A stretch of DNA of 64,000 nt from Caenimonas sp. SL110 (GTDB taxonomy: Bacteria; Pseudomonadota; Gammaproteobacteria; Burkholderiales; Burkholderiaceae_C). The stretch lies in NCBI RefSeq assembly GCF_001044395.1, contig NZ_JANU01000003.1, forward strand, positions 87,501 to 151,500, read 5' to 3'. Both the position numbers and the translations under genes were made by a program. Below the pieces are notes generated by a model. That model was not told where the DNA came from and searched no databases. It saw only the letters and a list, made by a program, of their open reading frames with translations. Each line of letters begins with the position of its first letter. The first letter of the stretch is position 1. Below, one piece after another: positions 1 to 9,252 of the stretch.

Positions 1-954
1 GCCAGCACCTTGCCCATTGCGGACAAGCTGCCCGATTGGCTGGAAGTGATCACGCCAAGGGCATTGCCGGTGGAGCCGCTCGGCCTGGGTCGCGTGCTCA
101 ACCAGACGGTTTTCTGGCCGAACATCATTTCGAAACTGCGCGAATTCTCCCAGCGTGACCCGCAGACCCTCATCGTGGTGGGCAAGCCATCCCATCTCGC
201 GCTCTCCGCGATGCAAGCCATGCCGGGTGCACGCTGCTTCTACGATGCGATGGACGACTTCCCCGCATTCCATCGCGGGGCCGCGCGAACGACCAATGCG
301 CAGATCGAGCGGGCGATTGTCGAACGCTGCTTTGCCTGCAGCACCTCATCGACCTATCTGGCCGAGCGTCTGCGCAAGGCAAATGGCAACGTCCACCTCG
401 TGCCCAACGGCCTTGCAGCCGAACGCATGCCCGACGCCAGCGCCCCCCATTCACCCGGCAGCAGCTTCGGCTACGTCGGCACGCTGGGCGCATGGTTCGA
501 TTGGGAGTGGGTGGCCGCGCTGGCAACTGCGTGGCCTGACCGCGCCGTCGAAATCCACGGACCCATGTACCGGCAACCCACGGTGAAGCTGCCGTCCAAC
601 GTGCACTTGCACCCTGCACTGCCCCATGCGCAGGCCCTGCGGACGATGGCGGGTTTCGGCGCGGGGCTCATTCCATTCCTGCAAAACGAGCTCACCGAAT
701 CGGTCGATCCGGTGAAGTATTACGAATACCGCGCGCTCGGGCTGCCCGTGATCTCGACGCCGTTTGGCGAAATGCGCCAGCACGCCGATGCGCCGCGCGT
801 GCTTCTCACATCCAGCCCCGGCGAGGCCCGCGCACAAATCGACGCACTTCTTGCCAGCCGCGATACGGCAGAATCAGTGTCCGCATTTCGCGGGGCCCAT
901 GCGTGGGATACACGCTTCGAACCCCTGGCTGCGGTACTCGCACCTGCCTCATGA
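1..954 (+). CDS. Glycosyltransferase, GT-B type (5' partial)
   Basis: The frame is open from base 1, so the true start lies upstream; 317 codons are visible. The C-terminal half has the layout of a GT4-like nucleotide-sugar-binding domain, including the stretch GLPVISTPFGEM near residue 255. The N-terminal half carries YDAMDDFPAFH, a D-D motif seen in some polysaccharide glycosyltransferases. Role: inferred transfer of a sugar onto a lipid-linked surface glycan in the cytoplasm. The TGA stop overlaps the ATG of the ABC permease gene (ATGA), so the two are probably translationally coupled. Donor and acceptor cannot be read from the sequence. Confidence 0.75.
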   Translation, partial: ASTLPIADKLPDWLEVITPRALPVEPLGLGRVLNQTVFWPNIISKLREFSQRDPQTLIVVGKPSHLALSAMQAMPGARCFYDAMDDFPAFHRGAARTTNAQIERAIVERCFACSTSSTYLAERLRKANGNVHLVPNGLAAERMPDASAPHSPGSSFGYVGTLGAWFDWEWVAALATAWPDRAVEIHGPMYRQPTVKLPSNVHLHPALPHAQALRTMAGFGAGLIPFLQNELTESVDPVKYYEYRALGLPVISTPFGEMRQHADAPRVLLTSSPGEARAQIDALLASRDTAESVSAFRGAHAWDTRFEPLAAVLAPAS

Positions 955-1796
955 ACACCACTGTCCAAAGTCTTTCGAGCGGTCCAAAGGCACTCTTGCG
1001 CCGCGCTTACCCGCTGGTGCCTGTTCTGCACCGATACCTCGTGATGCAGCTCATCCGCCGCGACATCCGCTCGCGCTACCAGGGCTCCATCATCGGCCTG
1101 GGCTGGACCATGCTGTATCCGCTGCTCATCCTGGGCGCATACACCTTTGTTTTTCGCTCTGTCTTCAAGGCGAAGTGGCCCGGCGGCGGCGACAGCACGG
1201 CCGAATTCGCGCTGCAGGTCTTCGCGGGCCTGGTGATCTTCAACCTGTTCGGTGAACTGATCGGGCGTGCGCCCCGCCTCGTCCTGGAGCAGCCCAACCT
1301 CGTCAAGCGCGTCGTCTTCCCGCTTGAAGTGCTGGCGTGGGTGGGCGTCGGCACGGCCATGTTCCATGCGGTGCTTGCGCTCGCAGTACTGTTGATGGCG
1401 CTGGTCTGGACCGGGGCACCCATCACGCCCTGGATCCTCACGACGCCGCTGGTGTTCGCAGCCTGCGTGCCGGTTCTGCTGGGGCTGGCATGGCTGCTTG
1501 CGGCGTTCGGCGTGTTCATCCGCGACATCGCGCATGCCGTCGGTCCGGCAGTGAGCATGCTGCTGTTCCTGTCGCCCGTTCTGTTCCCGGCCAAGGCGCT
1601 GCCCGCGTATCTCGCAGCAGCGCTGTGGATGAACCCGCTCACCATGCCCATCGAAAACCTGCGCCGTGTGCTGATTGAAGGCCGCGCGCCCGATTGGCAG
1701 ACGCTGGGGATCTACACGCTCGCGGGGCTGGTGTTCGCCTGGCTTTCCTACCGCCTGTTCGAACGGCTGCGCCCCGCATTTGCCGACGAGCTTTGA
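951..1796 (+). CDS. ABC-2 type polysaccharide export permease (Wzm-like)
   Basis: This 281-residue integral membrane protein has about six hydrophobic segments. It carries the family signature around residues 28-50 (RRDIRSRYQGSIIGLGW), typical of ABC-2 permeases that export O-antigen or capsule glycans across the inner membrane. The ATG at 951 is chosen over an upstream in-frame start at 903 because it overlaps the previous stop as ATGA. The partner ATPase is probably the Wzt-like protein at 4893-6263, encoded on the opposite strand, which is unusual because wzm and wzt are normally adjacent. Confidence 0.88.
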   Translation: MNTTVQSLSSGPKALLRRAYPLVPVLHRYLVMQLIRRDIRSRYQGSIIGLGWTMLYPLLILGAYTFVFRSVFKAKWPGGGDSTAEFALQVFAGLVIFNLFGELIGRAPRLVLEQPNLVKRVVFPLEVLAWVGVGTAMFHAVLALAVLLMALVWTGAPITPWILTTPLVFAACVPVLLGLAWLLAAFGVFIRDIAHAVGPAVSMLLFLSPVLFPAKALPAYLAAALWMNPLTMPIENLRRVLIEGRAPDWQTLGIYTLAGLVFAWLSYRLFERLRPAFADEL

Positions 1797-1845
1797 GGCC
1801 GGCGCGCAGCAGCAACAAGGCCCGCAAGCCAATGCACCGCACCAC

Positions 1846-2997
1846 ATGACGCAGCACGTCCCACAAGAAGTCAGGCTCTTCGAAGCCCTGCAAGCGCGCA
1901 GCCGCGACGGCGCACCAGGCGATGTGGCCGACCTCTCCGATATCGAGCAACTCGACCGGCTCGGCGCCGCCACTTTCGAGGCACTTGCACAGCGGTTCGG
2001 CTGGAAGCGGCAAGACAGCGGCTGGCTGCGCGAACGCGTGCCGCGCTGGACACCCGGCTGGGTCGAGCACCGGCATTTCGAGCAGTGGATGGCGCTGTTT
2101 GAAGCCGCTTTCGGCTACCGGATGGCGACCGACCTGTGGCGCTGGAAATACCGGCACAACCCGCTGCCCGGCATGGGCGCGTGGCGCAACGGCGAACTCG
2201 TGGCGTTCTATGGCGGCATGACGCGCGAGGTGCTGCGCTTTGGCGGCGCACCCGAACCCGTCATGCAGATCGGCGATGTGATGACCAGGCCCGACGAGCG
2301 CGCGGTCATCACGCGCACCGGCCCATTCCAGCTCGCCGCATCGACCTACATGGAACGCAACGGCGGCCACGACCTGCCTGCTTTGCTCGGCTATGGGTTT
2401 CCGACGGACAAGGCCCTCAAGGTCGCGCAGCGGCTGGGCCTTTACGAGCAGATCGACCAGATGATGGAGCTGGCATGGGAGCCGGATGACACGCCTGAAA
2501 GCTGGTTCACCCAGCTGGTGCCGGTCAACGCATCGCATCGCGCCGCCGTCGACGGGCTCTGGTCTTCAATGAAAGCGCAGTTCGCAGCGAGCCTGATCGG
2601 CCAGCGGCATTGGGCTTACCTGACCGAACGCTACGGCACGCATCCGGTCAACCACTATGAGCTCTTGCTGGTGCGCAATCGCATCACGCGCAAGGCCGCA
2701 GGCGTCGTCGCCATCCGCGACCGCGACGAAGGCGGCGTCGAAGTGCTCGACCTCGTCGGTGATCCGCAGGACTGGCCGCATCTGGTTCGCGCCATTCGCC
2801 GCTGGACGGCGCGCAAGGGCCGTCAACGCGCGTTCATGTGGGTGACCAAGAGCCACGCACCCCTGCTCGATCCGACGCAACCACGGGTTGCGCCCATGGA
2901 GCTGATGGTGCCTGCCAACATCTGGACGCCGGCCGCCACCGTCGATGAGCTTCAGGGCCGCTGGTGGCTCACCGGTGGCGACACCGATTTCCGATGA
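1846..2997 (+). CDS. GNAT-type acyltransferase of a polysaccharide locus
   Basis: This 383-residue protein resembles the GNAT/FemAB-fold acyltransferases often found in exopolysaccharide clusters. The central part (roughly residues 80-330) has the alternating alpha/beta character of a tandem GNAT fold. It lacks a signal peptide and membrane segments, so it should act in the cytoplasm, perhaps acylating a glycan precursor. The ATG at 1846 is preferred because the in-frame sequence before it overlaps the permease gene. The stop lies 10 bases before the next start, so it is co-transcribed with the following glycosyltransferase. Substrate unknown. Confidence 0.6.
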   Translation: MTQHVPQEVRLFEALQARSRDGAPGDVADLSDIEQLDRLGAATFEALAQRFGWKRQDSGWLRERVPRWTPGWVEHRHFEQWMALFEAAFGYRMATDLWRWKYRHNPLPGMGAWRNGELVAFYGGMTREVLRFGGAPEPVMQIGDVMTRPDERAVITRTGPFQLAASTYMERNGGHDLPALLGYGFPTDKALKVAQRLGLYEQIDQMMELAWEPDDTPESWFTQLVPVNASHRAAVDGLWSSMKAQFAASLIGQRHWAYLTERYGTHPVNHYELLLVRNRITRKAAGVVAIRDRDEGGVEVLDLVGDPQDWPHLVRAIRRWTARKGRQRAFMWVTKSHAPLLDPTQPRVAPMELMVPANIWTPAATVDELQGRWWLTGGDTDFR

Positions 2998-3007
2998 GGA
3001 GCCGCCT

Positions 3008-4192
3008 GTGCGCGTGATGATGGTGACCCGCGAGACGGGGCCCGATCGACGCTACGGCCTGGGGCGCAGCCTGATGCCGGTGGTCGAAGCCATGCAAGCA
3101 CGCGGAATCGCGGTTCGCTACCTGTGCCAGGACGACATCACGCCGGGGCAACTCCAGTACCGCGAGGACATGATCCGGCGCTTTTCAAGATGGCCGGGCC
3201 TGCGCATGCGGGCCGACTGGATGGCGATCGTGCGCGCCTGGGTCGAGCGGCTGCAAGTGGGCGTCACAGCAGCGCGCATCGCGCGCGATGAGCACTACAC
3301 GCATGTTCACGCGCACGATCCGTGGCTCGCGCTGGGCGTGTGGTTCGGCCTGATCGGATCGGGCAAGCAGGTGCGCTGGGGCGTGACCGAGCATGGCTTC
3401 GGCAGCTACAGCATGGCCACGCACCAGGACGGCCTGACGCAGGGCCCGTGGATGCAACGCCTGATGCGCCGCATCGAGACCACCGTGCTGTCGCATGCCC
3501 ACTGGGTGATCGCGCCCACCAAAGCCTGCCTTGTCGAGCTGGCGCGCGACCTGTGCGTGGGAGCGCCGCCTGCCCATTGGCACGCGGTTCCTCACGCGAA
3601 GCCCGCTGTCGGGTTGACGAGCGATGACAGTCGCAGTCAAGCGCGCGCGCAGCTGGGTTGGCAAGCAGATGAGTTTGTCGTGCTGGGCGTGGGCAGGCTG
3701 GTGCCGCTCAAATGTTTCGATCGCGTGATCGAAGCCTGCGCCGAGGTGGTGCGCGAGGTGCCTGCATTGCGCGTCGTGCTGCTGGGTGGCGGCGATCCGG
3801 CTGAACTCAAGGCCGTGGCTGCGCGCTGCGGCATGGATGAGCGAGTCGAGTTCGCGTTCGTCGATGAGGTCACCCCCTACCTGCATGCAGCCGACATCTA
3901 CGTGAGCGCCAGCAGCACCGAATCATTTGGCCTGGCCAACCTTGAAGCCCTGTGCGCCGGACTGACTTCGATCTGCAGCCCGGTCGGCGGTGTGGCAGAG
4001 GTTGTCGGCGACGGCGCATGGCTGGTACCCAATGACACAGCTGCGCTCGCAAAATCAATTGCCGCGCTCGCACGCGATCCTTCGTTGAGGCACGATTGGG
4101 CCCGGCGCGCCGCCGGCCGTTCTGGCAGCTGGCCCGCCGCAGAGGAAATCACACAACGCTATGTTGAAATTTATCAAGCGCCGCGCGCCTGA
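3008..4192 (+). CDS. Glycosyltransferase family 4 protein
   Basis: This 394-residue GT-B fold enzyme has a C-terminal donor-binding domain with a typical GT4 run: VLGVGRLVPLK near residue 225, then ESFGLANLEALCAG and GGVAEVV near residues 305-335. It is expected to act at the cytoplasmic face of the inner membrane. The GTG at 3008 is chosen because AGGAG at 2997-3001 sits 6 bases upstream; an ATG three codons later is possible. The 3' end overlaps the PIG-L gene by 32 bases. Position among export and decoration genes indicates surface-glycan assembly. Confidence 0.85.
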   Translation: MRVMMVTRETGPDRRYGLGRSLMPVVEAMQARGIAVRYLCQDDITPGQLQYREDMIRRFSRWPGLRMRADWMAIVRAWVERLQVGVTAARIARDEHYTHVHAHDPWLALGVWFGLIGSGKQVRWGVTEHGFGSYSMATHQDGLTQGPWMQRLMRRIETTVLSHAHWVIAPTKACLVELARDLCVGAPPAHWHAVPHAKPAVGLTSDDSRSQARAQLGWQADEFVVLGVGRLVPLKCFDRVIEACAEVVREVPALRVVLLGGGDPAELKAVAARCGMDERVEFAFVDEVTPYLHAADIYVSASSTESFGLANLEALCAGLTSICSPVGGVAEVVGDGAWLVPNDTAALAKSIAALARDPSLRHDWARRAAGRSGSWPAAEEITQRYVEIYQAPRA

Positions 4193-4877
4193 AGTGCCTG
4201 CCGGAAACGCCCTGCCACCTGCGCTCGATCTGTCCGGCGCGCAGCGCGTGCTCGTGATCGCGCCGCATCCGGACGACGAGACGCTGGGCTGCGGCGGCAC
4301 GCTCGCGCAACTCGCTCCCTTTGCCGAAATCAGCGTGCTGCTGGTGACCAACGGCGACGGAGCCGGCGACCTGCCAGAAGGTGCGAGCGACACGCGCAAG
4401 GCCGAGATGGCCGAAGCGCTCAAGCTGCTCGGCGTGAACCGCCCCATCACCTGCTTCGATGAGCCGGACGGCGCATTCACCGACACACCCGCCTATCGCA
4501 AACGACTTGCCGCCTTGCTGGAGCAGGTCAAGCCCAACTGGGTGTTCATGCCCTGGCTGCTCGATTCGCACTCGGACCATTCACGCATCGCACGCGCCAG
4601 CTGCGACGTGCTGGCCCGCGCCAAGGGCGTGGACAAGGTGCTGTTCTATGAAATCTGGACGCCGGTGCCGGCCACGCATGTCGTGGACATCACGGCGACC
4701 GCGCTGGTCAAGCGACAGGCGCTGCTGTGTCATCGCACCGTGCTGCCGCATGGCAACTATGTCGATGCGAGCTTCGGGCTGGCGCAATACCGCGCGATCT
4801 ATGTGCCGTCGCGTGAAGCCAGGTTCGCCGAAGTATTCACCGTGCGCAGCGCCGCAGACTGCGCGAAGGCAGCCTGA
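4161..4877 (+). CDS. PIG-L family deacetylase
   Basis: This 238-residue protein has the PIG-L/LmbE signature APHPDDETLGCGGT at about residues 34-47. It contains the zinc-binding His-Pro-Asp-Asp, and a second metal motif, HSDHSRIA, near residue 138. Family members remove N-acetyl groups from GlcNAc-containing lipids, mycothiol or glycan precursors. Here it probably deacetylates a sugar of the surface polysaccharide, giving a free amine. It is the last gene of the plus-strand cluster and converges with the Wzt-like gene. Exact substrate is unknown. Confidence 0.85.
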   Translation: MLKFIKRRAPEVPAGNALPPALDLSGAQRVLVIAPHPDDETLGCGGTLAQLAPFAEISVLLVTNGDGAGDLPEGASDTRKAEMAEALKLLGVNRPITCFDEPDGAFTDTPAYRKRLAALLEQVKPNWVFMPWLLDSHSDHSRIARASCDVLARAKGVDKVLFYEIWTPVPATHVVDITATALVKRQALLCHRTVLPHGNYVDASFGLAQYRAIYVPSREARFAEVFTVRSAADCAKAA

Positions 4878-4892
4878 CCTTCGCAGGCGCGT

Positions 4893-6263
4893 TCAGGTGA
4901 TGACGCGCCGCTGGTGACCGCGCGCGGTCTCCCAGGTGCGTGGCAAATCCACCGCGCCGGGCTCGGGCCTTGAATCGGTCACGGTGAGCACCGCGACACC
5001 CTGAGCCGCCGAATAAAAGTGCAGCCCGTCTGCAGTGCCCAGATAGGCATTGATGAGGTACTCGCCCTTACGCAGCGGCAACTTGTCAAATGACATCGTG
5101 ACGCGGCCGCGTCCATTGGCATCGCGCTCCAGCACGATGCCGTCGCTCTTGGAGCTCACGCTCGACAGGAACATCACCGTCCCGATCTCGATGCTGATGC
5201 CGGCGGCGGGCGGCGCAAGCGCCGGGTCCGATTCGAACTCGATGGCCACGCGCAGGCACCCCTGGCCCGATTCGCAGGCCAGGCGATCCGAAATCACGCC
5301 ATCCATCGAGCACTCGACACGCGAGATCGCGCCATGTCCGGGTGTTGCGGTAGGCCGGTCGATTTCTTCCATCGCCTGCTCGCCATCCACATGCGTTCCG
5401 TGGTGCACGGGCAGACCGCCTTCCACGATGCCGGGAGGGGCAGGCGGCTGGCCGGGCGAGCTTTGCTCGGCGAGATAGCGCGAATACTCACCGACCACGC
5501 GGCTGGGCGAGCCGATCGCCTGCGCCTTGCCGTGATGCAGCCAGACCACTCGCGTGCAGAACGCTTCGACCTGGTACAGCGCGTGCGAGCAGAACAGGAT
5601 GGTCGTGCCCCGGTCCTTCATCTGCAGGATGCGGTCGAACGACTTGCGGGCGAACTCGCCGTCGCCCACCGACAGCGCCTCATCGACGACCAGGATGTCG
5701 GGGTCGACACTGGTTGCCAGCGAGAACGCCAGCCGCACGAACATGCCGCTCGAATAGGTCTTGACGGGCTGGTCGATGAACGCACCTATGCCAGAGAACT
5801 CGATGATCTCGGGCATGCGCTCGTGCAACTGTTCGCGGGTGAGCCCCAGCAGCGGGCCATTGAGCAGCAGGTTGTCGCGTCCGGTGAATTCCGGGTTGAA
5901 GCCCGCGCCGAGTTCGAGCAGCGCCGCGATGCGGCCGTGCGATTCAAGCGTGCCGGTGGTGGGATTGAGCGTGCCGCACAGCAGCTGCAGCAGCGTCGAT
6001 TTGCCCGCGCCGTTCTGGCCGACGACACCGAGCACTTCGCCCTGGTGAACCTCCAGGCTGAAGTCCTGCAGCGCCCAGAATTTTTCCTGCGCGAGGTCGC
6101 GCCCGAACAGCACGGACTGCAGGCGCTGCAACGGACTGGAGAACGAGGTGTAGGCCTTGCCAAGTCCAGTTGCGCGAATGACCACCGGCCGGTCCTCCCA
6201 GCCATCTTGCGATCGCTTCGCCTGCGCAGCCTGCGCCCCCTGCTCCTGCACCACCTCATCCAT
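4893..6263 (-). CDS. Polysaccharide ABC transporter ATP-binding protein (Wzt-like)
   Basis: This 456-residue protein has an N-terminal ATPase domain with Walker A GQNGAGKST (about residue 82), signature YSSGMFVRLAFSLA (about residue 167) and Walker B ILVVDEALSVGD (about residue 187). A separate C-terminal domain of about 160 residues follows; it resembles the Wzt carbohydrate-binding domain that recognises the finished glycan end. It should energise export by the Wzm-like permease at 951-1796. It is transcribed towards the polysaccharide cluster rather than with it. The N-terminal 25 residues are Gln/Ala-rich and variable. Confidence 0.87.
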   Translation of the reverse strand: MDEVVQEQGAQAAQAKRSQDGWEDRPVVIRATGLGKAYTSFSSPLQRLQSVLFGRDLAQEKFWALQDFSLEVHQGEVLGVVGQNGAGKSTLLQLLCGTLNPTTGTLESHGRIAALLELGAGFNPEFTGRDNLLLNGPLLGLTREQLHERMPEIIEFSGIGAFIDQPVKTYSSGMFVRLAFSLATSVDPDILVVDEALSVGDGEFARKSFDRILQMKDRGTTILFCSHALYQVEAFCTRVVWLHHGKAQAIGSPSRVVGEYSRYLAEQSSPGQPPAPPGIVEGGLPVHHGTHVDGEQAMEEIDRPTATPGHGAISRVECSMDGVISDRLACESGQGCLRVAIEFESDPALAPPAAGISIEIGTVMFLSSVSSKSDGIVLERDANGRGRVTMSFDKLPLRKGEYLINAYLGTADGLHFYSAAQGVAVLTVTDSRPEPGAVDLPRTWETARGHQRRVIT

Positions 6264-6327
6264 GACTTTGCCTAACTGCGGAAAGGAGGAATTTTCCCAC
6301 AGGGATGTAAGTGCGGCTCAACAGGCT

Positions 6328-6410
6328 GTCATTGCGGACTTGATCCGCAATCCATGTCTTGGACGGCTGTCGCCGCTGCGCGGTGGATGCCGGATCGAGT
6401 CCGGCATGAC
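6328..6410 (+). repeat. REP/BIME-like double-palindrome repeat, copy A
   Basis: Two hairpins flank a 35-base spacer. The first is ATTGCGGA/TCCGCAAT around CTTGA (6331-6351); the second is ATGCCGGA/TCCGGCAT around TCGAG (6387-6407). The spacer contains GCCGCTGCGCGGTGG. A copy in inverse orientation lies at 17443-17512, and a degenerate one near 27155-27190. It sits just downstream of the minus-strand SDR gene, as expected for intergenic REP elements. It might also serve as a transcription-end or mRNA-stabilising hairpin. Confidence 0.75.
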
Positions 6411-6414
6411 AACC

Positions 6415-8400
6415 TTAGAAGTGAATACCCCGCATCATCTGCTGCATCGCCATCGCTTCAGGTGACAGCGTCGACTTCGCGTTCTTGTCGCCCTTGGCCG
6501 CTGACGAATCCGGGAACATGCGAAAGCTGGTGTTCATCGCGATCTGGGCAATGCGCGGCATCAGCGCATGCATCACCTGCCCGGTGATACCCAGGCGCGT
6601 TGCAATGCGCACCGGCTTGCCGATGCACGCCTCGGCAATCATGTCGGCGGCCTCTTCGGGCGCGAGCGTCGGCACGTTCTTGTAGATGTTGGTCGGCGCG
6701 ATCATCGGCGTGCGAACCAGCGGCATGTTGATGGTGGTGAAGCTGATGCCGCGATCGGCGAACTCGCTCGATGCACAACGGGTCCACGCATCGAGCGCCG
6801 CCTTGGACGCCACGTAAGCAGAAAAGCGCGGTGCATTGGTCAGCACACCGATCGAGCTGATGTTGACGACGTGACCCTTCTTGCGCTCGGACATGCCGGG
6901 CAACAGGCCCATCGTCACCCGCAGGCATCCGAAGTAGTTCAGCTGCATGGTCCGCTCGAAATCGTGGAAGCGGTCGTAGCTCGACTCGATGGCGCGGCGG
7001 ATCGAACGGCCCGCGTTGTTGATCAGGAAATCGACGCCACCATGATCGGCAATCAGCTGCGCGATGAAGCGGTCGCAATCGGCCATGTCCGCGATGTCGG
7101 CGGAATACGCGATGAACTCATAGCCCTTGGCCTTGGCTTCCTTGCACGCTTCGTCGAGCTTGTCCTGGTCGCGCCCGCAGATGATCGTGGTGGCACCGGC
7201 TTCCGCGAACTTGTGTGCAGCCGCCAGGCCGATGCCCGACGAGCCACCGGTGACCAGCACGACCTTGCCGCCCACGGTGCCGCGCAGCGAACGGTCGATG
7301 TGCAGGTCGGGATCGAGGTTGCGCTCCCAGTAGTCCCACAGGCGCCACGCATAGTCCTTCAGGTTGGGCACGGTGATGCCCGAACCCTTGAGCGCAGCAG
7401 CCGTATCGCGGCTGTCGAAACGCGTCGGGTAGTTCACGAACGTGAGGATGTCTTCTGGCAGTGCCAGGTCCTTGAGGATCGCACTGCGGATGCGGCGCAC
7501 CGGCGCCACCGCCATCAGTCCCTTCTTGATGCCCTTGGGAATGAAGCCGAGCAAGGCCGCATTGATGAACAGGTTCATGCGCGGCGCATGGGCAGCGCGG
7601 CTGAAAATATCCAGCACATCGCCCACGCGATAGCCCACCGGGTCCACCAGATGGAAGCAGCGCTTGCCAATGCCTGTCTTGTGGCTCAAAAAGTCCAGCG
7701 CATTGACCACGAAGTCCACCGGCACGATGTTCACGCGCCCGCCTTCCAGGCCCACCGCAGGCATCCACGGCGGCAGGATCTGGCGCATGCGCTGGATCAG
7801 CTTGAAGAAGTAATACGGGCCGTCGATCTTGTCCATCTCGCCGGTCTGGCTGTCGCCCACCACCATCGCGGGGCGGTACACCGTCCAGGGCACCTTGCAT
7901 TCCTTGCGCACGATCTTTTCGCTCTCGTGCTTGGTCAGGAAGTACGGATGCTCGTAGTTCTCGGCCTCCTCGAACATGTCTTCGCGAAACACGCCTTCGT
8001 ACAGGCCGGCCGCAGCAATCGACGACACATGGTGAAAGTGCCCGGCATCGATCGCCTTGGCAAACTCGACCGTGTTGCGCGTGCCTTCGATGTTGACGGC
8101 GATCTGGCTTTCTTCATCGGCGCTGAGGTCATACACGGCAGCCAGGTGATGGAAGTGGTCGATCTGGCCCTTGAGCTTCTTGATGTCTTCGGACGACACG
8201 CCCAGCTTCTTGCCGGTGAGGTCGCCAAACACCGGATGCGCGCGCGTCGCGCCCACGCCCCAGTACTCGCGCAGGCCCGCGACCTTGCCTTCGCTTTCCT
8301 TTCGGATCAGGAAGTGAACGACCGAGCCCTTGCGCTCCAGCAGTTTCTTGACGAGGCGCTTGCCGATAAAGCCCGTTGCGCCGGTGACGAAATACTGCAT
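6415..8400 (-). CDS. Two-domain SDR, probable fatty acyl-CoA reductase (alcohol-forming)
   Basis: This 661-residue protein fuses two Rossmann dehydrogenases. Residues 1-360 form an extended SDR with GATGFIG at residues 7-13 and catalytic YFLTK. Residues about 375-660 form a classical SDR with VTGGSSGIG, INNAGRS, a catalytic Ser in NISSIG, and YVASK. Length and domain order match the long Marinobacter-type bacterial fatty acyl-CoA reductases, which reduce acyl-CoA to fatty alcohol. A GGAGG lies 9 bases before the ATG. With the wax ester synthase at 15534-17075 it would supply the alcohol moiety. The alternative is a generic epimerase/dehydrogenase fusion. Confidence 0.72.
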   Translation of the reverse strand: MQYFVTGATGFIGKRLVKKLLERKGSVVHFLIRKESEGKVAGLREYWGVGATRAHPVFGDLTGKKLGVSSEDIKKLKGQIDHFHHLAAVYDLSADEESQIAVNIEGTRNTVEFAKAIDAGHFHHVSSIAAAGLYEGVFREDMFEEAENYEHPYFLTKHESEKIVRKECKVPWTVYRPAMVVGDSQTGEMDKIDGPYYFFKLIQRMRQILPPWMPAVGLEGGRVNIVPVDFVVNALDFLSHKTGIGKRCFHLVDPVGYRVGDVLDIFSRAAHAPRMNLFINAALLGFIPKGIKKGLMAVAPVRRIRSAILKDLALPEDILTFVNYPTRFDSRDTAAALKGSGITVPNLKDYAWRLWDYWERNLDPDLHIDRSLRGTVGGKVVLVTGGSSGIGLAAAHKFAEAGATTIICGRDQDKLDEACKEAKAKGYEFIAYSADIADMADCDRFIAQLIADHGGVDFLINNAGRSIRRAIESSYDRFHDFERTMQLNYFGCLRVTMGLLPGMSERKKGHVVNISSIGVLTNAPRFSAYVASKAALDAWTRCASSEFADRGISFTTINMPLVRTPMIAPTNIYKNVPTLAPEEAADMIAEACIGKPVRIATRLGITGQVMHALMPRIAQIAMNTSFRMFPDSSAAKGDKNAKSTLSPEAMAMQQMMRGIHF

Positions 8401-8614
8401 GGGTTGACCTCCAGGGATTGAATTGGGTTTGCGTGGGGATTCGCTTTGCGGTCATTCTTGCGCAAAGAAGCCGCCGCATCATTGCGCACAAACCCGCGCG
8501 ACGGAAGAGCTCTCAGGGTTGACCGCCAGCCCGTTTAGGAACGCGGCCCTAATTCCCCGGTCGCGTGCGGGCTTAAAGTCGTGGCATCCATTCATTCGTC
8601 AGGAGTCACTGCCC

Positions 8615-9148
8615 ATGGTCACCAAGACAAAGAAGCCCGATTCGTCGTCTTCCACTTCTTCCGTCTCTTTCAAGGACGCCGCGCACCTGTCCGGCACCGT
8701 CAAGGAATCGGCGCAGCAGATCTGGCTCGCAGGCCTGGGCGCCTTTGCCAAGGCCCAGGAAGAAGGCGGCAAGGTGTTCGAGGCACTGGTCAAGGAAGGC
8801 ACTTCCATCCAGCGCAAGACGCAGGCCGCCGCAGAAGAAAAAATCTCCGAGGCCACCAACCGCATGGCCAACATGGCGACCGATATTTCGTCCAAGGCAT
8901 CGGGCCAGTGGGACAAGCTGGAAACCATCTTTGAAGACCGCGTCTCCAAGGCACTGAACAAGCTCGGCGTGCCATCTGCAAAAGACATCGATGTGCTGAT
9001 CGCGCGCATCGACGAGCTCAATGCCAGCGTCGCGAAGATGAGCGCGCGCGGCAGTGCGGCGGTCAAGTCGGCAGCGACTCGCAAGACGGCCGCCAAACCG
9101 GCAGCCAAGCGTGCGAGCAAGACCGCATCGGCCCGCAAGTCGGCGTGA
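8615..9148 (+). CDS. Phasin family protein (granule-associated, histone-H1-like tail)
   Basis: This 177-residue protein has a phasin domain of amphipathic helices (about residues 20-130, containing QQIWLAGLGAFAKAQEEGGK). A Lys/Ala/Pro-rich tail of about 35 residues resembles PhaF/PhaI proteins, which coat polyhydroxyalkanoate granules and can bind DNA. Start at 8615: AGGAG at 8601-8605 lies 9 bases upstream, whereas the longer in-frame extension has no site. It is divergent from the acyl-CoA reductase and followed by a clear terminator, so it is probably monocistronic. It may coat PHA or wax-ester inclusions. Confidence 0.87.
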   Translation: MVTKTKKPDSSSSTSSVSFKDAAHLSGTVKESAQQIWLAGLGAFAKAQEEGGKVFEALVKEGTSIQRKTQAAAEEKISEATNRMANMATDISSKASGQWDKLETIFEDRVSKALNKLGVPSAKDIDVLIARIDELNASVAKMSARGSAAVKSAATRKTAAKPAAKRASKTASARKSA

Positions 9149-9169
9149 TCGCTCTCAACCCCATCTGAC

Positions 9170-9191
9170 AAAGGGCGCTTCGGCGCCCTTT
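9170..9191 (+). terminator. Intrinsic terminator after the phasin gene
   Basis: A perfect 9-bp stem (AAAGGGCGC with its complement) closes on a UUCG tetraloop, 21 bases after the phasin stop codon. The downstream U-run is weak (TGCTTTGG), so termination may be partial. Confidence 0.8.
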
Positions 9192-9252
9192 GCTTTGGTG
9201 ATTGCTGCATCGCAACAAGTCCGGCGGTGCAAGCCCCCTACACTGATCATTG

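Noticed and set aside
6568..8421. 617-codon open frame antisense to the acyl-CoA reductase gene
   Set aside because: It has no recognisable domain and is the frame shadow of a well-supported two-domain SDR gene.
8401..8614. Promoter for the phasin and reductase genes (TTGACC at 8519)
   Set aside because: No convincing -10 element at proper spacing could be found by eye, so it is not listed as a feature.
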